This document shows positions 6,334 to 9,916 of a DNA stretch of 9,916 nt, one piece after another. The stretch's first letter is position 1, and each line of letters begins with the position of its first letter. The DNA comes from Acidaminococcales bacterium (GTDB lineage: Bacteria > Bacillota > Negativicutes > Acidaminococcales > JAISLQ01): positions 1-9,916 of the forward strand of contig JAISPA010000071.1 in assembly GCA_031275255.1 (NCBI GenBank), given 5' to 3'. Both the position numbers and the translations under genes were made by a program. Under the pieces are notes generated by a model. It saw nothing but the letters and a program-made list of their open reading frames with translations. It did not search any database and was not told the DNA's origin.

Positions 6334-7308
6334 TTATTTATCTTCCTTGCGGTCGATCGCTACTATTTCCAGCATCCGCCTTCGCAATTCGATCAGTTTC
6401 CCCTCCGCCTGATCGGCGTCTTCCCGGCCGGCTTCCGGCTTTTTCCTGTAAAACCAGACCGACAGAATGAAAAAGAAAAAGGTCAGGAACATGCTTAAAT
6501 ATATGACCCCATGATGCAACGGCCAAATGATAAGAGGCCTTTCCGCGTTCAGCGACCAGCCGAACGCGCCTTTGGGGTTCGCCCGGTAGACGCCCGTCCG
6601 GCTGGAGACGGTCTTTATTTCGAAAAAACCGCCGCCCAAAGCGGAGATTTCCTCGCCTTTTTGTTCCCTGTATCCCCGCCCGGCGACTAACAGCCCGTCG
6701 GTACTGAAAACAACACGATTGCCGGCGTCGGTCAAAGTAATGGCGCTGACGCCCGGATATACGCGCAAAGCGGCCACAACTGGCTTAGGGTCAAGGACGG
6801 CGTAGATATAATTGGCCGCGCCGGTTTCCCCATTGGTGAAAGGCGCGCCGATCGCCACACCTTTAAGCGGCGGCTGCAGAAACAGCGTCACCTTCTCCAT
6901 AAGGTCGTGCTGGGCGGTCAGGCCAATAAAATCCGCGCCGGGATTTTTAAACAGATCGCCGGCCGACCTGACGATGAGGCCGCGCTCATCCGTGATGAAC
7001 ACTGCCTGCCAGTCGGGATTGGCGGCAAGATGACGCGCTATTGTCTCTGGCGCCGGATAATAACCGCCGGTTTGATAGACTACGTCAAGCAAGGCCTCAA
7101 GCTGTTTCCCCTGCCAGACGGCGACGGCGGCGGCGGCGCTTTCCGCAGTTTCCCCCACCGCTAACCCGTTCAGGCGGTTCTCTTTGCGCACGGCCTCGTA
7201 ACTGCGCGCCAGAAAAACCGTCAGGACAAGGAAAAAAGCACACAAAAATTTGCCTGCCCAAATATACCTTCCGCTGTCGGCTGCTTTTTTCGACAATATT
7301 CCCACCAC
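6334..7308 (-). CDS. Membrane protein with Cache-like extracytoplasmic domain and no output domain
   Basis: In this 324-residue protein, TM1 (about 17-36) and TM2 (about 266-287) bracket an extracytoplasmic region of about 230 residues. Segments such as DWQAVFITDERGLIVRS (99-115), YIYAVLDPKPV (167-177) and ITLTDAGNRVVFST (190-203) resemble the strand patterns of Cache (PAS-like) small-molecule sensor domains, possibly a double Cache. The cytoplasmic tail is only about 37 residues, charged and probably helical. It has no HAMP, kinase, GGDEF or MCP signalling module. It may act through a partner, or be the sensor part of a split receptor; both are inference. The assigned start is GTG at 7308, directly followed by a second GTG. 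No good ribosome-binding site is visible and an in-frame TAA lies 15 nt upstream of the first GTG, so the exact start is uncertain by a few codons. Confidence 0.7.
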   Translation of the reverse strand: MVGILSKKAADSGRYIWAGKFLCAFFLVLTVFLARSYEAVRKENRLNGLAVGETAESAAAAVAVWQGKQLEALLDVVYQTGGYYPAPETIARHLAANPDWQAVFITDERGLIVRSAGDLFKNPGADFIGLTAQHDLMEKVTLFLQPPLKGVAIGAPFTNGETGAANYIYAVLDPKPVVAALRVYPGVSAITLTDAGNRVVFSTDGLLVAGRGYREQKGEEISALGGGFFEIKTVSSRTGVYRANPKGAFGWSLNAERPLIIWPLHHGVIYLSMFLTFFFFILSVWFYRKKPEAGREDADQAEGKLIELRRRMLEIVAIDRKEDK

Positions 7309-7322
7309 CAGAAAATTCAGGA

Positions 7323-7357
7323 ATTATAATTGATCCATAGCCGGCGGCGGCCGGCTA
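7323..7357 (-). promoter_or_regulatory. Isolated -10 box and hairpin upstream of the Cache-like gene
   Basis: A perfect TATAAT (complement of 7323-7328) lies 14 nt before the assigned GTG, but the sequence 17 nt further upstream is GC-rich with no -35 match. A 7-bp hairpin, TAGCCGG (7338-7344) with CCGGCTA (7351-7357), occupies the -35 region. If the promoter is real the leader would be very short. The hairpin has no U-tract, so it is not a clear terminator of the upstream ACT gene. The rest of the 169-bp gap shows only a direct repeat AAACATTC near 7402-7416. Confidence 0.25.
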
Positions 7358-7477
7358 CCAGATACATCTGCTGCTCACGCGGCTTGTATGTGGAAAGATA
7401 AAACATTCAAACATTCACGGCGTCGGCCATTTTAAAGCCGGGCGGGAAACAGCGCCTCAAATGCGCCGCATAGAAAA

Positions 7478-7723
7478 CTATGTAAAATAAAGCGATTTTA
7501 CGGACAGGCCTTCAACCGTTTTTAAAGCGTCCTCCAAGTCTTTGACTTCCCGGGCGCTCCCTTCAACGATAAGCGAGATGATTCCCGCATCCCGGTCATG
7601 CCGCGGGATACCCATCCGCCCGCTGATGACGCTGCGGTAATTCCATACTATGTTATTGATTTGCTCACTGATTTCTTTGGGGTTTTTATTGGCTATGCCA
7701 ATAACTCCGGCGCAAAGTTCCAT
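7478..7723 (-). CDS. TM1266-like ACT-domain protein (putative iron-only hydrogenase system regulator)
   Basis: This 81-residue protein is a complete single-domain member of the TM1266 family (TIGR03959), an ACT/NikR-C-like ferredoxin fold. Diagnostic segments are the N-terminal VIGIANKNP (7-15), the helix with ISEQINNIVWNY (18-29), GRMGIP (35-40) and GIISLIVEGSA (47-57). In other genomes this gene commonly accompanies [FeFe]-hydrogenase maturation genes (hydE, hydF, hydG), which gave the family its name; direct regulatory evidence is limited. None of those genes lies in this window. There is no DNA-binding domain, so it may act as a ligand-sensing oligomer. ATG is preceded by AAAGGGTG about 8 nt upstream. 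It is divergent from the DHH phosphoesterase gene. The stop is TAG. Confidence 0.85.
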   Translation of the reverse strand: MELCAGVIGIANKNPKEISEQINNIVWNYRSVISGRMGIPRHDRDAGIISLIVEGSAREVKDLEDALKTVEGLSVKSLYFT

Positions 7724-7739
7724 AAAACATTCACCCTTT

Positions 7740-7753
7740 CGGCGGCGCCGCCG
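7740..7753. repeat. 14-bp perfect GC palindrome in the ACT gene leader
   Basis: CGGCGGCGCCGCCG at 7740-7753 equals its own reverse complement. It would lie inside the 5' leader of the ACT mRNA, immediately before the ribosome-binding site. It could bind a dimeric protein or form a structure near the site of translation initiation. The role is inference only. Confidence 0.55.
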
Positions 7754-7784
7754 GTAAAAACAGACGGACGCAATTATTATGCTG

Positions 7785-7814
7785 ATAATATTTTATCATA
7801 AATTTTGCCGGCAA
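7785..7814 (-). promoter_or_regulatory. Candidate promoter of the TM1266-like gene
   Basis: On the minus strand, TTGCCG (complement of 7809-7814) and TATTAT (complement of 7785-7790) are separated by 18 nt in an AT-rich stretch. The -35 box overlaps a 12-bp palindrome, TTTGCCGGCAAA (7804-7815), which could be an operator. The predicted leader is about 55 nt. Confidence 0.5.
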
Positions 7815-7848
7815 ATTGAAAACTTTTCATAAAAAAAACACTAAATTG

Positions 7849-7878
7849 TTTACAAAACGCGGCCGGGGAATATACAAT
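7849..7878 (+). promoter_or_regulatory. Candidate promoter of the DHH phosphoesterase gene
   Basis: TTTACA (7849-7854, five of six to TTGACA) and TACAAT (7873-7878, five of six to TATAAT) are separated by 18 nt. The -35 box overlaps the small palindrome TTGTTTACAA (7847-7856). The transcript would begin near 7885, about 50 nt before the ATG. Confidence 0.5.
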
Positions 7879-7936
7879 ACTTGCAGGGGAATCAGAAACC
7901 CGGTTTTAATTTTTTATTTTAAAGAGGTGTTTATCA

Positions 7937-8854
7937 ATGCGTTTAGTTACCCGTTCAGATTTCGACGGCCTTGTTTGCGGCATGTTGCTGAAGGAAAAGG
8001 GGATTATTGAAAGCTGGAAATTTGTTCATCCCAAAGATTTGCAGGACGGTTTGTTTGACGCCACGGACGAAGACGTCCTGGCCAACGTGCCTTATGTGGA
8101 AGGTTGCGGCTTGTGGTTCGACCATCATGTCAGCGAATCGGAACGGGTGGGCTGGCGGCCCGAAGTGGAAGGAATGTCACGCCTGGCGCCTTCCGCCGCC
8201 CGTATCATATACGATTATTACGGCGGCAAAGATGAATTCCCGCCGCATTTTAAAGACTTGGTCCTGGCCGCGGACAAAGTCGACGACGGCAATCTCACCG
8301 CCGACGAAATAATCAATCCCACCGGTTGGGTACTGCTCGGCTTTATTTCCGACCCGCGCACGGGACTCGGGCGTTTCCGCAATTTCCGCATCAGCAACCT
8401 GCAGCTGATGGAAGAATTGATCAGCCATTGCCGCAATATGAGCATTGACGAGATACTTTCACACCCGGACGTAAAGGAAAGGGTGGTTCTTTACCGCGAA
8501 CAGGCGGCCCTTTTCAAGGATATGCTGCTCAAACACACACGCATAGACGGCAACGTCATAGTTACCGACTTAAGGGACGTGTCGCCCATTTACGCAGGCA
8601 ACCGTTTCATGGTCTACAGCCTCTTCCCGCAGCAGAATATTTCCTGCTGGGTGGTAGACGGACGCGCTAAAATAAACGTATCCATCGCCTGCGGGTACAG
8701 CGTGATCAACCGCAGCGCCAAAACCAACGTCGGCAAACTTATGCTTCAATACGGCGGCGGCGGGCATGAGCGCGTCGGCACTTGCCAGGTGGATTGCGAA
8801 GACGCCGACAGGGTGCTCCAGGAAATAGTCGCGCAATTGAAAAAGAACGGCTGA
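7937..8854 (+). CDS. DHH/DHHA1-family phosphoesterase (exopolyphosphatase-like)
   Basis: This 305-residue protein has both domains of the DHH superfamily. The N-terminal DHH domain shows motif I D8-F9-D10-G11 at the first strand, the name-giving D62-H63-H64 in WFDHH, and D113 in AADKVDDG. These are the expected ligands for two Mn2+ or Mg2+ ions. The C-terminal DHHA1 domain has NRSAKTNVGKL (258-268) and the substrate-phosphate motif GGGGH (273-277). Family members hydrolyse phosphodiester or phosphoanhydride bonds in nanoRNA, cyclic dinucleotides, pAp or polyphosphate. There is no membrane, PAS or GGDEF part, so this is not GdpP/DhhP-type with sensory domains, and the exact substrate cannot be called. 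ATG has the ribosome-binding site AAAGAGGTG at 7921-7929. Its stop lies 9 bp from the end of the convergent DUF815 gene. Confidence 0.85.
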   Translation: MRLVTRSDFDGLVCGMLLKEKGIIESWKFVHPKDLQDGLFDATDEDVLANVPYVEGCGLWFDHHVSESERVGWRPEVEGMSRLAPSAARIIYDYYGGKDEFPPHFKDLVLAADKVDDGNLTADEIINPTGWVLLGFISDPRTGLGRFRNFRISNLQLMEELISHCRNMSIDEILSHPDVKERVVLYREQAALFKDMLLKHTRIDGNVIVTDLRDVSPIYAGNRFMVYSLFPQQNISCWVVDGRAKINVSIACGYSVINRSAKTNVGKLMLQYGGGGHERVGTCQVDCEDADRVLQEIVAQLKKNG

Positions 8855-8863
8855 TTTTAGGGG

Positions 8864-9916
8864 TCAATTATCGCCGGCCTTTGTTTCGCGCCGTCCGAGA
8901 AGGTAGGCGACAAGCTGGCTGGCGATGCGCCCGGAACGGCCTGTATGCGACATTTCCCATTTTACGGCTTCCCGCCGCAGTTCTTCTTCGCCCATACCCA
9001 AGCCGGCGCGCGCCGCCAGGGCGGTAATTATTTTAAAATAGGCTTCCTGGTTGGGCGAAGGGAAAAATATTTTGACCCCGAACCGGTCGGCAAGCGATAC
9101 TTTTTCGTTGATGGTGTCGGAGCGGTGCAATTCATCCCCCTCGTTGTCCGCCCAGACCTCTTTGACGATATTGCGCCGGTTGGAGGTGGCGTAAATCAGC
9201 ACATTGCCCGGCTTGACTTCTATCCCGCCGTCAATGATTGATTTCAGCTGCTTGTATTCCACTTCAAATTCCTCAAAAGACAAATCGTCCAAATAAAGTA
9301 CGAACTTCTTGCCCCAGTTTTTGAGGCTGCCCATGACGGACGGCAGCTGCGCGAACTGGGGCCGGGGTATTTCCACAAGGCGCAGCCCGTCGTCGAAGAA
9401 TTTGTTTATGAGCGCCTTGACGGAAGAAGACTTACCGGCGCCGCGTTCGCCGAAAAGCAGCACGTTGTTGGCGGGCAGCCCTTGCAAAAAAGCCTCCGTA
9501 TTGCCGATAAGCTCTCTCTTCTGGCGCTCATAGCCGATGAGTCCGTCAAAAGTAATATTGTCGCAGCTATTGACGCCTACCAGCCTGCGTTCCTTTTCGT
9601 CCCATTTAAAGGCCATATAATCGGCCAGCGGTCCGTAGCCGTAACGCCGGTAATGCCGGCAGAGACCTTGGACGGCGTCGGCGTCGGTCATATCGCCGTC
9701 AGGCAGGAAAAATTTCCGGATGTTTTGCCTTGATTTGCTTTGTCCGGGATTCGTCGGCCGGTAATTTTTCAGCAGCGGCTCGCAAAACGTCTCAATATCC
9801 TGCCGAAAGAGACCGCGCAGTATTTTTACGTCGTGTTCCGCCGCCGCCAGCAACCCTTCCCCGATTTTGCCGTCCGCCCGTTCGGCCGTCCGGCTGAACA
9901 CGCTTTCTACGCTGTT
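8864..9916 (-). CDS. DUF815-family AAA+ ATPase (5' end outside window)
   Basis: The frame is open to the window edge, so at least 350 residues are visible and the true start is probably further right; GTG at 9901 is in frame but has no evident ribosome-binding site. The C-terminal two thirds is the DUF815 AAA+ module: Walker A GERGAGKS (about 156-163 of the visible part), Walker B VLYLDD (206-211), sensor-1 ATSN (243-246), the EKVSLADRFG segment that carries the likely arginine finger (271-280), and GRSGRIASQ (326-334) as sensor 2. The N-terminal part, about 115 residues, is less conserved and lacks a recognised motif. The cellular role of DUF815 proteins is not established. The stop codon is 9 bp from the DHH stop on the other strand, with no room for a separate terminator. 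Confidence 0.9.
   Translation of the reverse strand, partial: NSVESVFSRTAERADGKIGEGLLAAAEHDVKILRGLFRQDIETFCEPLLKNYRPTNPGQSKSRQNIRKFFLPDGDMTDADAVQGLCRHYRRYGYGPLADYMAFKWDEKERRLVGVNSCDNITFDGLIGYERQKRELIGNTEAFLQGLPANNVLLFGERGAGKSSSVKALINKFFDDGLRLVEIPRPQFAQLPSVMGSLKNWGKKFVLYLDDLSFEEFEVEYKQLKSIIDGGIEVKPGNVLIYATSNRRNIVKEVWADNEGDELHRSDTINEKVSLADRFGVKIFFPSPNQEAYFKIITALAARAGLGMGEEELRREAVKWEMSHTGRSGRIASQLVAYLLGRRETKAGDN

Noticed and set aside
1..9916. CRISPR array, toxin-antitoxin pair or multi-gene defence system
   Set aside because: No regularly spaced direct repeats of CRISPR length, no cas genes and no pair of small overlapping toxin-antitoxin frames were seen. The genes are mostly unrelated housekeeping or sensory functions.

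Overview
The window looks like a chromosomal stretch of a GC-rich anaerobic Firmicute. A large serine recombinase, a stand-alone LUD-domain protein, a TM1266-type hydrogenase-system regulator, a DHH phosphoesterase and a DUF815 ATPase together fit a Clostridia or Negativicutes genome. Negativicutes is a guess; no gene here fixes the lineage. Shine-Dalgarno sites are mostly AGGAGG-like, and GTG starts occur.

Left edge (1-1056): the C-terminal part of a large serine recombinase runs in from the left and stops at 837. About 120 bp of clustered inverted and direct repeats follow. Next is a complete tRNA-Arg(CCG) gene on the minus strand. The recombinase and repeats suggest the end of an integrated element, with chromosomal sequence resuming at or just before the tRNA.

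Middle left (1057-2073): a LUD-domain protein on the plus strand. It is followed by a convergent intergenic region with three perfect hairpins (stems of 12, 13 and 19 bp) that lack U-tracts.

Centre (2074-7723): five genes read leftwards on the minus strand. In transcription order they are a TM1266-like ACT regulator, a membrane-anchored Cache-like protein with no output domain, the 23S rRNA uracil methyltransferase RlmD/RlmCD, a methyl-accepting chemotaxis protein, and an exported SagB-type nitroreductase with a lipobox. Only the Cache gene and rlmD are close enough (60 bp) to suggest an operon; the other gaps are 169-255 bp.

Right edge (7724-9916): a divergent promoter region separates the ACT regulator from a DHH/DHHA1 phosphoesterase on the plus strand. 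That gene converges, with a 9-bp gap, on a DUF815 AAA+ ATPase whose 5' end lies beyond the window.

I found no CRISPR array, no rRNA, no complete mobile element and no clear multi-gene defence or biosynthetic system. The most interesting unexplained structures are the repeat block between the recombinase and the tRNA, the hairpin cluster at 1852-2021, and three proteins that look detached from their usual partners (Cache sensor, TM1266 regulator, exported nitroreductase).
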